From Linum tenue (Eukaryota > Streptophyta > Magnoliopsida > Malpighiales > Linaceae): a stretch of 64,000 nucleotides of DNA. Below the pieces are notes generated by a model. The model had not been told where the DNA came from, searched no databases, and worked only from the letters and a program-made list of their open reading frames with translations. Where the stretch lies: positions 5,022,001-5,086,000 of the forward strand of contig CAMGYJ010000003.1 in the NCBI GenBank assembly GCA_946122785.1, read 5' to 3'. This document shows, one piece after another, positions 12,433-23,416 of this stretch. The translations under genes were made by a program, and so were the position numbers. Every line of letters starts with the position of its first letter. Within the stretch, counting starts at the first letter, position 1.

Positions 12433-13390
12433 TAGGGGTGGCTATTTGGACCGGGACCGGATTAAAAACCGGAAACCGGACCGTATAACCCGGACCGTTT
12501 AAGACCGGGACCGGATTTAAAACAATCCAATCCCGTCTTTGGTCTTAGAAATAGCAAAAAAACCGGACCAATCCAATCCGGGTCAAAACCGTATTAAAAC
12601 CGGAAGACCGGATAACTAAAATAAGCCCAAGTGCAGGCCAAGCCCACCCACTACAAGTCTACAACTCGGCCCATTTTCCCCTCCCTCCCAGGCCCAGCCG
12701 AGATTCTCTGTCAAAGCAGTAGCCTAGAGTTTGATTAATTGATTTCCCTTTGCTTGCAAAGCAGCAGTCGCCACTCCATCCTCCCGCAGCCAAGCTTCTC
12801 CTCCATCCTTCCACAGTCGGCGGGTCGCCGCTCCACGCCTCTACCAGGCTATTGTCGCCGGCGCCATCCGACGCTCCACCAAGATCTCGTCCCCGGTCGC
12901 CATCCGCGCTCCACGACGTCGTGACCCAGCCCGGCCGCCAGCACACGTTGCGACCCACCTCCTCTCCGACGCCAGACGCTCCACCAACCTCTCGTCGTCG
13001 GTCGCCATCCGCGCTCAGTGACCCAGCCAGCCTCCGTCCTGTCCTGTCTCATCGACCCGTCGTCCGTCGCAACCAATCCAACCTCCGCCCTCCACTCCAT
13101 CTCGTCGGCTCGTCGTCCTCGGTTCGTCGACCAGCACAGCCGGCAGCAGCCTCCAAAGTAAAAAATATGGAGGGGAGTAATGGGTATATGCTGCTGAATT
13201 TTGTGCAACATGGTCAAAATGGGTCAAAACAGGTCAAAACCGGATTGGGACCGGACCGTGTCAAAACCGGACTGGGTCAAAACCGGACTGTACCCAATCC
13301 AAGCTTTGGTCCCTATATTTCCAAAAAGACCGGACTGGACCGGATCAATTTGGGCCAATTTAACCGGACCGGACCGTATAGCCACCCCTA
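12433..13390. mobile_element. Nested non-autonomous hAT, duplication ACCCTAAC
   Basis: The termini TAGGGGTGGCTAT and ATAGCCACCCCTA are perfect inverted repeats, and ACCCTAAC flanks both sides (12425-12432 and 13391-13398). The surrounding DNA is itself rich in CCCTAAC, so the duplication is less decisive than usual. Subterminal regions repeat GACCGGACCGG on both sides. The middle (about 12660-13160) is GC-rich with long serine/proline/arginine-rich open frames on both strands, suggesting captured host sequence; no domain was recognised. Confidence 0.75.
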
Positions 13391-13607
13391 ACCCTAACCA
13401 TATACTTTATATCCTAAACAACAAACTGTCAAAGATTACTTATCAAGTTAGTATAAATTGTTGTAACTAATGGTTAATTTATTTATTAGCTCATAAACAA
13501 TTACATACATATATATATTAGCCTTCAAAGCATATAAGAATAATTTTAACTAGTCATGCCCTCCATATAAAAGTTAAAGATTCATATTTCAAAAGCTAAA
13601 ATTATGA

Positions 13608-13975
13608 AAACCCAAAAAATTGAAAACACCAAATTTGTTTCCTTCTTTTTTTTCCACAAAAATACTAAAAGTTCCCTCCTTTCTACTTCCATACATTAGA
13701 AAACTCAATTTTCCCTCCTCTTTCTCTTCCATAAAATTGAAAGAACCAAATTACCCTCTTCTTTCCTTCTACAAAAAGTTGAAAACTCAAAAGTTTCCCT
13801 CCTTATTTCTCTTTCATAATCAAAAGAATCAAATTTTCCCACTTCTTTCTCTTCCCAAATATCAAAACCACCAAAATTCTCACTTGTTTCTTTTCTAAAA
13901 AATTCAAAGAACCAAATTTCCCTCTTCTTTCTCTTCCCAAAAACTGAATACACCAAAATTTTCCTCTTCATTTAA
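13608..13975 (+). repeat. Pyrimidine-rich tandem repeat, about 48-bp unit
   Basis: Roughly eight degenerate units of the type 'ttccctcctttctcttcc' plus 'aaaaattgaaaacaccaaa' run head to tail. The open frames through it are repeat-encoded, with a period near 16 residues, and are not treated as genes. Confidence 0.65.
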
Positions 13976-14282
13976 AAACATCAAATTACCAAATACATTA
14001 CTTTACTTTATTTATATTTAATTGATAATTTTATTGAATAGTTAAATTAACCAAAATTTTAATTTATATATTATATTAATATTGTCATGATCTCAAGTGA
14101 CCTTCATGTTTCAATTTTTGTAATTTTCTTAAAATACGTAATATCAAGTGAGTTTCATATTTTTTAAATTTCCTATACGAAATGAAAAAATAATTTTACT
14201 TAAGTTTAGAATGAAAAAATTTATTTTGAAAACTATGTATTGTATATTTTTATAATGATTCAAGTGGATTAGATGAAATTCG

Positions 14283-14523
14283 GGTTGAGTCGGTCGGGTT
14301 ACGGGTTAGTCAGGTTCGGGTCAATCGGGTACGTGTTAATCGGGTTGCAGGTCAGTCGGGTTGCGGGTCAATCGGGTTCGGGTTAATCGGGTTGCGGGTC
14401 AGTCGGGTTGCGGGTTAGTTGGGTTGCGGGTCGGGCGGGTTGCGGGTTGTTGACTTTTAGTCAATTCGGGTTGCGGTCGGGTTGCGGATCGGGTTGATCG
14501 GGCGGGTTAATCGGGTCGGGCTA
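14283..14523 (+). repeat. Right subterminal array of degenerate CGGGTT repeats
   Basis: About 240 bp of GGGTTGCGGGTCAGTC-type units just inside the right TIR of the outer hAT. They run in the same orientation as the left array. Confidence 0.8.
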
Positions 14524-14547
14524 TGTTTTGACACCTATAGTTATGAG

Positions 14548-15165
14548 GATGGGTATTTATTCCCGCTCCGAACCCAGTCAATATCAATATTAAGCCACAT
14601 TCAATCTTCTAAAAATTGGGGGGACATCTTAATATATTACTTGTTAAGGGGTTTAATTTCCAACAAATCCTAGATATATGGTTCTTTGGCTTGATCTAAA
14701 ACAAGAACTCTAATTGGGCAGAGTATAAATACTTTAGGCAAATCTTATATTGACAAAGCAGGAGAGAAATCCATATTTCATAAGAAACAATTCAATATTA
14801 ACCAACAAGACGTGTTTTAGGGTGAAATAGAGGAGTTCTTGTGAGTGATGTAAAGATGAGGGACCTATTGAGAAATCATCATGATGCTCTTTAAAATTAA
14901 AATCGTGCGGGGTAAGCCCAAAGCGGACAATATCTTGATCAGTGAAAGAGTTGGAAAGTTACACATAGTATGCTCTCGTTTGAGAAAAGATAGTTGAGAA
15001 CCGCGAACAAGGGTTTGACCTAGTCGTACCACTGGTCTTATACTTGGAGATCTCATGATCGAATCTATTTAATAACACCTAATTATAAAAATTAATATAT
15101 ATATCACCCTTATCAAAGAGACTATAGTTGACAACCAATTTTTTTCCGGTACACGTCGTGTGATA
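14548..15165. other. Intergenic, no gene seen
   Basis: I see no coding signature, repeat or terminal structure between the outer hAT and the solo LTR. Confidence 0.5.
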
Positions 15166-15537
15166 TGTTATAAACGCGCTGCTACGGATCGGAAAATCGT
15201 TGGAATCGACAAAGCAAGAATATGAAAGCGAGAAACAAAAACACGACACGCGATTTACGTGGTTCACTACCACGATGTGTGTTAGCTACGTCCACGGGCG
15301 AGAGAGAGCCCGTTTCACTATATCGAGGAGATTACAAATTACAGAGAAGTATGAGAAGTATTTATAGTACTTCTCCATGTGGGTCTAAACTTAATCCAAT
15401 CTGACAAAGGAAACGGTTACAGACCAGGCCCAGAACCCGAACCCAAATGGTCAGCGATACCCCTGACTAATCCAGTCGTATCGGCTGATAGTCCGATTCA
15501 GAGTCACATCAACATGATCCAACTGCATGATATAACA
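15166..15537 (-). mobile_element. Solo LTR, Copia-type, minus orientation
   Basis: On the minus strand it starts TGTTATATCATGC and ends CGCGTTTATAACA, so the ends form TGTTATA/TATAACA. It contains a TATA box (TATAAATAC, plus positions near 15356-15369) and the 'accacgtaaatc' motif common near the 3' end of plant Copia LTRs. No internal region, primer site or second LTR flanks it. The 5-bp flanks (TGATA and ACACT) do not match, so the duplication has decayed or recombination has occurred. Confidence 0.6.
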
Positions 15538-16224
15538 ACACTCGAGTTGCCTAGATGACAAAGAAGTAGAAATGCAGGGTTTTGCATTTTGCACCAGCTT
15601 GCCTTGGTGTGGAATATTCTTGGGTTTTCCTGTTTTGGTGGATCACTTGATGAGTAACTTCATCAGCTGCATATATATGCTTTCGATTGGAGGAATTAAG
15701 CTATATTAGGGTGTCCCATTTACAAGCGAACAAGTTCCCCCTTAGCTACATATACCCAAACCCAACATTGTCAAATGAGATATGACCAGTCCCATGGATA
15801 CATGTCAATGGGAATGAAAGCCAGGCCAAGCATTCACCAATGTCTTAATTTTGACCATTTTAATGGCTTCTCTTACCTTTGGTATCTTTGCAAAAAGGTG
15901 ATGCCGAACTAAAGAGGCACTGTTTCCTTAAGCTTAGTCATCTTCTTCCACAGTTAGGATCGCATTCCTCTTTATGCTTATTGGAGGGGTTTTTTCCTTG
16001 AAGGAATTTACTTATTGGGTTTGTTGGATACCTCATATATCTAAAGACTACATAGAAGGAATTTACTTGTTACGTGACACCAAAATGCAGGCGCAAGAGG
16101 ACAAGGTTACAGGATATTGTTTGATTTGCCTGGCCACTTGTCTTTTCCTTCATGCATATGTTCATCAATCCGGAACAGAATGAAAGAACAATACAAATAG
16201 ACAATCCGATTTAAGGTGGTAAAT
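15538..16224. other. Intergenic, no gene seen
   Basis: A short plus-strand open frame at 15974-16183 has no recognisable motif or splice context. Nothing else is supported. Confidence 0.5.
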
Positions 16225-16790
16225 CAGTTGCGGATCCAGAAATTTTAAATAGGGTGTCCTCCCCTAAAAATTAAGTTTAAATAATAATTAAATAAGAAAA
16301 TATCTGACTTATCCAAAGGAAAATAAAGCACATGACGTGTTTCGTACTTTGGAAAAATTGTAAAACACAATCAGTGTCCAACAATGCTCTATAAATCTCT
16401 CTCAATATATTCTATTAGACTAGGGGAGCCCGTAAGTGGGTTTAATCGTTAGCTTTTGAAAATATTTGGGATAAAAAATAGCTTTTTACTATTATATTTG
16501 AATTTGAAATACAAAAACAAATGAGTTATAGTCTAATGAAAAATATGTTTACTAATAGTAGCATCACCCAAATTTAAATCAAATAGGCAACCACTTAAAT
16601 GTTTATATTTACCCATACACAAACTACTATTGGGGGATTATAATCGTTTTTCCAAATTTTAGGAATGTCCCGCCATCACCTAAATAATTTTTTTACCTAT
16701 ATGCAAACTACTATCGGGGGTTGAATAATCGTGTTCCCAAATTTTAGGGGTGTCCCGGGACACCCCTAGAGCCCCATGGATCCGCCACTG
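16225..16790. mobile_element. MITE with CAGTNGCGGATCC termini
   Basis: The left end CAGTTGCGGATCCAGA and the right end GGATCCGCCACTG are inverted. 'agggtgtcc' on the left pairs with 'ggacacccct' on the right. A 'ggcggatccagaaattt' terminus is familiar from plant MITEs. No target duplication was found; the right flank was later tandemly duplicated. Confidence 0.5.
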
Positions 16791-16974
16791 CTGAAAACTC
16801 CAGGACTGATTCACTAAAGAGTTGAAAACTCTTCAGTTCACTGATCTTATTATGGTTTTCTGATGATTTTCAGCAGATCCGCCACTGCTGAAACTTCAGG
16901 ACTGGTTCACTGAAGAGTTTTTCAACTCTTCAGTTCACTGATCTTATTATGGTTTTCTGATGATTTTCAGCTGC
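16779..16974. repeat. 97-bp tandem duplication
   Basis: The run from 'gatccgccactgctg' through 'ctgatgattttcagc' is repeated at an offset of 97 bases (tccgcc at 16781 and 16878), with a few substitutions. It copies the right end of the adjacent MITE plus its flank. Confidence 0.85.
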
Positions 16975-17082
16975 ATCTACACATTATCTATATAAATCAA
17001 GCTGATGCAGGGGCAAAAGGAAGAAAGAAACTCTCGATCAAAACAAATCCAGCCGAACCCTACGTTACGTGTGCTGCTTGTG

Positions 17083-17204
17083 TGTTAAGGATATTAATTA
17101 TTTAGTAAAAAATAATTAATTCCTTGTCCTTCAAGTCTCTTGTTTCCTTGTTCATGTAAAAGAAGGAAACTTGGTTGTCGTTAGGGTTTTAACCCTAGTC
17201 TATC
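17083..17204 (+). repeat. Copia 5' LTR, first piece
   Basis: It matches 26397-26523 of the 3' LTR except for a few substitutions and a 5-base indel near 'cttgttt'. It breaks at the CTATC target site, and the LTR resumes at 24784. Confidence 0.9.
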
Positions 17205-18563
17205 TGATAGGCCGATAATCATACATGTTTTCACCCCTATTCTGAAGTCGTTTGTGATGAGGAATCTCGTATTTTAAGCCGATTTTACGCTAGGTTGTGT
17301 GTTTATGTCATATTTCAGGTCCTGGCGTTGGAATCGAGGCGAAGGAACGAGTTCTGGATCGAAAGGAGCGAAGATTGGACAAAGGATCCTGCTGGACCAA
17401 AATACCCGGTCAAAGGAAGAAATACCCGACCGGGTATATTCTGGCCTCGACCGGGTATTTCCTCCTTCGGGCACCCGTGAGAAGCAGAAGGGGGCCCGGG
17501 CGATGGCGATAAATCCCCGGTCGGGGATTTTGGTGGTAGACCGGGGATTTTCCCCTTTAATGGAACGGTGCGTTTCACAATACCCGGTCGATCCATAAAA
17601 TACCCGACCGGGTATTTTGACCGGGTATCGCGACCAGGCAGCTGATAAAAGAGGAAGAAGGCCAATTTTCAAAGGGTTCCGAGTTTTTGAGAGAGAAACC
17701 GATACCTAGAGAGAGAAAGCGTCGAACCAGAGTTCTCAAGCGCCATAGATCGATCTTCAACACCATTGGAGCCCGTCTTGAGCTTGGAGAAGTGCGATTA
17801 AACGTCCAGAAGCAGGAATCCAACTTCACAGTATGATTTCCGTGTCTGAATCTGCTTTTGCTTCTTTCTCTATGGAGTTTCCCCATTCATCTGGGTATGG
17901 AGAACCCTAGATTTGTATGCTAGGTCTGATTGTATGAACCCAAGTACAGTGTTTGTGAATTGATTATATTCGATTGAGGTTTGATTGATTGAATGACTTG
18001 AATCCTGATCAAATTCCTGTTGTTTCTGCTTTAACCTGGAATGAGAATATCTGCCTAGGTTGATAGAGTACCCTTAATCGAAGGTAGCGAATTGGTGACT
18101 TTAGTCGAGGAGCCAATTCGCTGTTCTGTACCGAAGTCGATTCGGTAGTGGAGGTTTGGTTCATTAGGGCCTCAATCTGTTTACTCCGGTGGAGGTTAGT
18201 CGCCCGCTAGAGACTCAGATTGAGAGGGTCTGGAGACCTTTAGTCGAGACTTCAGGCTAATTGAGAACCTTCCGCAGTATAACTTTCATGAAAACTGAAC
18301 TTGGCAAATTGCAATCCGACTTAACTGCAGTCTAGGGGGAAACCATATCCGGGTGACCTCTCTTGACTGGACAACAAACCGTTTACTTGCTCTGTGTTTT
18401 GTTTGCTTGAGTTTCACTAAAAGTTCACTGCTAAATAACAAGAATTCACCGAGTAGTCATCACATCTAGGACCCGGGTTGACATTAAAACCCGACCCGCT
18501 ATACTACGCTTTATGAATTGGTTATACTTGGCCATTTTCTAGGGTGACGGTAGGAGTGAGTCA
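17205..18563 (+). repeat. Gypsy 5' LTR
   Basis: 1359 bp, nearly identical to 23417-24778. Around 17400-17640 it holds a cluster of short palindromes built on TACCCGACCGGGTA and CCCCGGTCGGGG. Open frames within it on both strands recur in the other LTR and reflect repeat sequence, not genes. Confidence 0.92.
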
Positions 18564-18569
18564 AGTTTT

Positions 18570-18586
18570 TGGCGCCGTTGCCGGGG
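18570..18586 (+). promoter_or_regulatory. Primer binding site, tRNA-Asp type
   Basis: TGGCGCCGTTGCCGGGG, six bases after the 5' LTR, is complementary to the 3' end of plant tRNA-Asp. This site is typical of Athila-like Gypsy elements. Confidence 0.9.
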
Positions 18587-18710
18587 AGTGCTAGGTTGTT
18601 GAAGAAAAGTGATTTCTGTTACTTTGGCATTTTCATTTTTGCATTGAGTTTTGTCTTTCCCACTTGTGCCTTCACGGGGTTTGCTTTGCTTGATTGTGTG
18701 CAGATAGTGC

Positions 18711-21554
18711 ATGACCCGTAGCCAGTCGGGAAGTTTACTGCCGTTGAATCCTGAGATTGAGCGCACCTGCAAACAACTTCGGAGACAACAGCGAGCTAGA
18801 CTGGCTACGGTGGAGCGCCGAGACGGCCAATTGACCAGCGACTCCGAGGACGAGCACGAGATGGAAGGCGATCAGAACCCGCCTCCTCACAACCAGATCC
18901 TGGGGAACGACCAAAACCCCCCGGGACCTGGGAACCATCATCATCCGCCACCACCGGGTCCCACCTTGGAGTACTTCTATACTCCACGGATTGCTGACAT
19001 CCGCCCGGTCATCCTCTATCCGCCCATTCCTGCAAACAACTTTGAGATCAAGCCATGCTGGATTCAACTCATCACCACCTCTATCCAGTTCCATGGCTTG
19101 AAGGATGAGGAAGCCCGGGTACACCTTTCCCGTTTTCTGCCGCTGACGAACGGGTTCAAGCTGAATGGTGTTCCAGATGATGCAATCCGCCTTCACCTCT
19201 TCCCCCATTCTCTGGCGGGGAATGCTAAGAGGTGGTTGGAGACCCAGCCCCCATTGTCCATCACCTCTTGGGACGATCTGGCTGACAAGTTCATGCACCG
19301 GTATTATCCGGCATCGAAGACCACGGAGATCCAGCGGGAGATCACTCACTTCCGCCAAGAGCCAGATGAGTCACTTCGTGATGCATGGGAGCGGTACATG
19401 GGATACTTCTGGCAGTGTCCCCATCATGGCTTCAGTGATGCTTTCACAGTGGGGAACTTCTACAGTGCCATCACCCCAGACAGCCAGAGGGTGATCGAGT
19501 CTCTATGCCCAGGAGGGGATATCCTTACTAAGACTCCACCCGAGCTGAACCAGATGATCAGTACTTTGGCTGCCCGCGATCATTCCTGGGGGCAGAGCAG
19601 CAGAGGCAGGCACTCCCGGGACCGTGGTGTGCATGCTATGGAGGCCCGGTCCGGGTTAGAGCAGCAGGTGGCTGAGTTGGTGCAGACACTGAAGCAGCCT
19701 AACAGTCTCCTTCCGGGCCGAGGTGTAGCTGCACCTCCAGTGGCTCAGTTCCAGTGGTGTGAGAGTCCAAACCATCTGGTGGAGGACTGCCAGGCTATGC
19801 GGGAGTCCTCTACTCCCCAAGAGCAGGTGGCCTTCATCGCCAATGCTCGGCGCTTCGACCCATACAGTAACACATACAATGAGGGATGGCGCCAGCATCC
19901 CAACTTCGCCTGGAGCAACAACACCAACAAACCACCTGGTTTCCCAGCACCAGCAGGTGGTTTTCAGCAGAGGCAGCCCTACCAGGATAGGCAAGGGCCA
20001 CCACCACAGCAGCAGCCCTACCAGCCTAGGCAAGGGCAGCCATTCCAGCAGCCCCAGGGCCAGTTTGCTCAGCCTCCAGCAGCCGCAGCTCCCGATAATC
20101 AGATGGCTGATCTGAAGAACATTTTGGCGACATTCATGACCACCAGCCAGGCGAATTTCGCAAGGGTGGACCAGAGCATAGCTTCTTTGGAGGCAGGGCA
20201 GAGGAACCAGGGTGCTATTTTGCAAGATCTACAACACCAAGTCGGTGCCCTAGCGCGCCAGCTTACTGCTCGGGCCCCGGGGACTTTACCTGCCACCACC
20301 ATCCCCAATCCACGGGACCCGCATGAGACCGCACATGCCATTTTCACCCTGAGCGGCAGGCCTACATCAGCTGATCCTGCCCCGACCAGGCGGGAGGAAC
20401 CACTACCTGCTTCAGCACTTCCAGCCGGTGATGCAGAAGTGCGGGTGGAGAAGGAAGCCCCTGTTCCCAAGCCACAACCAGTGGTTAAGGAGCACGTACC
20501 CCAGCTTCCCTTCCCCACTCGCCTACACAAAGACAAGCTGGAGACTGAGTTTGCCAAGTTCATGGCAATGTTGAAGCAGCTCAACATCAGCATACCATTT
20601 GTGGAGGCACTGTCGAAGATGCCCAAGTACGCTAAGTTCATGAAAGATCTCTGCACCAACAAGAAGAAACTTGGGGATCTCTCGACAGTGCTGCTGAGCG
20701 AGGAATGTTCTGCCATCCTGCAGAACAAGCTGCCCGAAAAGCGCAAGGATCCAGGGAGTTTTACTATCCCTCTTACTATTGGCAGCATGCATGTAGGAAA
20801 GTCCTTGGCGGACCTAGGAGCTAGCATTAATGTCATGCCATATAAATTGTTCAAAAAGCTAGACCTAGGTGAACTTAGCCCTACTAGGATGAGCATTCAG
20901 CTAGCTGATCGTTCTGTGGTGCATCCTAGGGGTATCATAGAAGATTTGCTTGTTAATGTGGGTGCATTCACATATCCTGTTGATTTTGTTATTCTGGATA
21001 TAAATGATGATGTGGATGTGCCTTTGATTCTAGGTAGACCATTTCTTGCCACCGCCAAGGCACTGATTGATGTGCATGATGGTAAACTGATCTTGCGTGC
21101 TGGAAATGAACAGGCTGTTTTTCCTGTGACTGAGTCTGATCATTGTGCTATGATTTCTGTATCGCCTGTGCATGCTATTTCTGCCCAGATATACGAGCCT
21201 GTCGTGTATCCTTCTGCACCTCTCATTTTGCAGGACCCGCCTATCATTCCTCCGCCGCCACTCCATCCAGCCTCGCTTTCGAACAAAAAGCTCAAGGAGG
21301 AGTGGCGGCCGAAGCCGCAAGTGGCTAAGCCTGCACGAAAGAAGAGTGGAGACCACTATGAGCTGGTCCCACCCCCCGCACCACGACCACCCTGGCCATC
21401 CGAGTACTCACTCGCCTGCATCTTGCCGGATGGCCAGGTCGAGCTGACTTCTGCTGGTGGTTGCAACCGTCGGGTACACGGTCACCACCTGAAGCTGTAC
21501 CTCAAGAGCGATGTGGATCCGCTCTTGGAGGCACCTGTTCCTGCACCTCCCTGA
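18711..21554 (+). CDS. gag-pro: Gag-protease polyprotein of the Gypsy element, apparently fused to an integrase C-terminal tail
   Basis: A 947-residue uninterrupted frame. Residues about 155-290 resemble the plant retrotransposon Gag domain (LAGNAKRWL, then FMHRYYP, then REITHFRQ). A proline/glutamine-rich spacer follows. A zinc-knuckle-like stretch near residue 349 (WCESPNHLVEDC) lacks the usual first cysteine. Residues about 660-820 are a retropepsin with active site DLGASINVMP and the later ILGRPFLATA flap/ALIDV region. The last 60 or so residues (VELTSAGG... HGHHLKLYL) resemble the integrase tail (VNG.RLK.YL) of Athila/Tat pol, which suggests an in-frame deletion of reverse transcriptase, RNase H and the integrase core. 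Gag would form particles and protease would process it. Reverse transcription would need a helper. The ATG lies 125 bases past the primer site. Confidence 0.9.
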   Translation: MTRSQSGSLLPLNPEIERTCKQLRRQQRARLATVERRDGQLTSDSEDEHEMEGDQNPPPHNQILGNDQNPPGPGNHHHPPPPGPTLEYFYTPRIADIRPVILYPPIPANNFEIKPCWIQLITTSIQFHGLKDEEARVHLSRFLPLTNGFKLNGVPDDAIRLHLFPHSLAGNAKRWLETQPPLSITSWDDLADKFMHRYYPASKTTEIQREITHFRQEPDESLRDAWERYMGYFWQCPHHGFSDAFTVGNFYSAITPDSQRVIESLCPGGDILTKTPPELNQMISTLAARDHSWGQSSRGRHSRDRGVHAMEARSGLEQQVAELVQTLKQPNSLLPGRGVAAPPVAQFQWCESPNHLVEDCQAMRESSTPQEQVAFIANARRFDPYSNTYNEGWRQHPNFAWSNNTNKPPGFPAPAGGFQQRQPYQDRQGPPPQQQPYQPRQGQPFQQPQGQFAQPPAAAAPDNQMADLKNILATFMTTSQANFARVDQSIASLEAGQRNQGAILQDLQHQVGALARQLTARAPGTLPATTIPNPRDPHETAHAIFTLSGRPTSADPAPTRREEPLPASALPAGDAEVRVEKEAPVPKPQPVVKEHVPQLPFPTRLHKDKLETEFAKFMAMLKQLNISIPFVEALSKMPKYAKFMKDLCTNKKKLGDLSTVLLSEECSAILQNKLPEKRKDPGSFTIPLTIGSMHVGKSLADLGASINVMPYKLFKKLDLGELSPTRMSIQLADRSVVHPRGIIEDLLVNVGAFTYPVDFVILDINDDVDVPLILGRPFLATAKALIDVHDGKLILRAGNEQAVFPVTESDHCAMISVSPVHAISAQIYEPVVYPSAPLILQDPPIIPPPPLHPASLSNKKLKEEWRPKPQVAKPARKKSGDHYELVPPPAPRPPWPSEYSLACILPDGQVELTSAGGCNRRVHGHHLKLYLKSDVDPLLEAPVPAPP

Positions 21555-23398
21555 GTATCCACCATGGGCGTCCAGCTAAAAGACGGTAAAGAAGCGCTTG
21601 TGGGGAGGCAACCCCACCACGGTTTGATTTCCTTTCTGATGTTTCGAGTCGGATTGCCAACCAGTTTGGTTTTGGTTTGTTTTATTTTGTTTTGGATGAT
21701 GTCTTATTGGGCTGACATTGGACCTAACATATGGTGTTTGAGCTCTTCTGTTCCCCTTGAGCTGTGCTGTGATCCTGACTGGTCCATTTCCAGTCCCCTG
21801 CAGTCCGTGCGTACCGGTAACATCGTTCCCCTTTTCCTTTCCTCTTCTCCATTGAGGGCAATGTCGATCTTAAGTGTGGGGGGATGTTTATCTTTTGACT
21901 GCATTTGCTCTGTTTGTGTGCTTGGAGCCTAGTCCACTGTCCAAATCTTACGATTTGAGGGCTCCGAGTACTGCTGTTTGATCATATTGGCACTGTGTTT
22001 TGATGGATGAATTGATTGGTTTTCGGATTAATGCATGACAACTTGTTTGCGACTAGGACAACCTATGATGAGGACTGAGATGTGCAGTAGAACGATGTAG
22101 GGGTTCAGTTTTTCAACTGTTTGCTTGCCAACTGTGACTTGATCTGACTTGATCTGATTACTTATCCTTGACAGTCGTTTATGCATCTAGTTCAGGGTAT
22201 CAGAATGTGAGATAGAGCATATAGGTAGCCATGTGAGATTTGAGCCTGCTCGTTTCTTTCTTGTGCGATAGATCCCTCTTCCATGATGTGTAGCATTCAC
22301 GTTGTCACTAGCTAAGACGATGGGGGCATAGGATTAGCCCACGCCCAAAACTGACTGTCCTGATGTGTCATATCCCCTAGTCAGCCCTTTGAGCCGTGTG
22401 TTATCCTTTCTTTTGGTCTATAATGAAAAAATCACCCTTGTTGCATCTTTTAGAAGGTTCCACAGAGGGGTTTTATATATTCTCTGCTGTTTCTGCTAAA
22501 GTCTATGTGAGTGTTGGAGGTAGTGCTTAAAAAATTGGGCAGGTGTTTGAAATTTATGCAGAAGTGGGGGCTCTCTTAAGAAATGAAAAGAAAAATGAAA
22601 GAAAAACAAAGAAAAATTGGAAGCAAAAGAGAGTCACTACCAAAAATCTGAGTAATGCCCAGTAAGCAGTGTTTCTTAGCAGTCTGGCTTGGAAATGCTG
22701 ATGATTATGCCTCCTTCGCTCTTGTGCTCTTAAGATATTGAGTAATGCAGAATAGCAGAAAGAAAATACCGGGTTGTTTGACTGTGATTGTGTGTTTGGA
22801 AAATGTGGAACCTTTTTGCTATGAATACTTCCACCACCTAAAAGGCCTTTTCCCCATGTCCAAGACCCTAGCCAGTCATTTGAACCTGTGTCTAAGACCT
22901 CCTGATTAGTTAGTGGTGACACCCCATATGTGAACTCTAGCATTTAGAGGCTGCCATCATGGTGAAGAGATGATAGGGATTGAGAGAAATAGCATGCGCA
23001 TCTTTCGCATCAAAAATTGTCCTGACCCCACTGGTCGAGAGTGAGTGATTCATTTCCATTTTCTATATGCTCTTGTACCCCGGTGAGGGCCTAGATTGCT
23101 CGGTCTCTATTCTGATGTTTTGAGTTGGATGCATGAGTCGACTGTTTTGAGTAAGTGGTTGAATCAAGTCTAGGTTGGCTAGTGAACAGACGGGAGACTC
23201 TTCCTTTACTCGATTTGCTGCACTCGAATGTCCTTTGTGGTGGTTGTCCAGGTTGTTATTGAGGTTGTGCATGTATTGATGTTTGAAAACCAGTGCGATT
23301 CACGTGTTTTGTGCCTTTATGACTTGTCCCCAGTGTTGGTTGATTGATTTGTAAGCTTACCTAGTGTCTGACTTGGTTTGCTTGGGGACAAGCAAACG
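21555..23398 (+). other. Non-coding 3' region of the Gypsy element
   Basis: No reverse transcriptase or integrase motif is seen in any frame. It contains GAGGGCAATGTC followed by TTAAGTGTGGGGGG at 21854-21883, a sequence found near the 3' side of pol in Athila/Tat-type elements, which resembles the true polypurine tract at 23399-23416. The rest is simple, partly T-rich sequence. Confidence 0.6.
21854..21883 (+). promoter_or_regulatory. Internal polypurine-tract-like motif
   Basis: TTAAGTGTGGGGGG preceded by GAGGGCAATGTC. It duplicates the core of the 3' polypurine tract. A role as a second plus-strand primer is inferred. Confidence 0.5.
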
Positions 23399-23416
23399 GT
23401 TAAGTGTGGGGGAGTT
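23399..23416 (+). promoter_or_regulatory. Polypurine tract of the Gypsy element
   Basis: GGTTAAGTGTGGGGGAGTT directly abuts the TGATAGG start of the 3' LTR. Confidence 0.85.

Larger units (their letters stand above)
10855..14539. mobile_element. Non-autonomous hAT element, 8-bp duplication GTTATGAG
   Basis: It begins TATAGGTGTCAA and ends TTGACACCTATA, a perfect 12-bp inverted repeat, and is flanked by GTTATGAG at 10847-10854 and 14540-14547. TIR length and 8-bp duplication fit the hAT superfamily. Both subterminal regions are arrays of a degenerate CGGGTTGCGGGTT motif. The 3.7-kb interior has no recognisable transposase. It holds a foldback (11388-11755), telomere-like CCCTAA-rich sequence and a second hAT (12433-13390). 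The element at 35686 shares the same termini and subterminal repeats and is the same family. Confidence 0.85.

Noticed and set aside
12659..13391. Long Ser/Pro/Arg-rich frames on both strands as a host gene
   Set aside because: Located inside the nested hAT, GC-rich on both strands, no domain and no splice structure.
13620..13971. Phe/Leu/Lys-rich and Lys/Glu-rich frames
   Set aside because: Encoded by the pyrimidine-rich 48-bp tandem repeat.
17274..17886. Several open frames of 60-130 residues on both strands, repeated at 23486-24101
   Set aside because: They lie inside the two Gypsy LTRs and recur because the LTRs are near-identical. They follow the palindromic repeats and have no motif.
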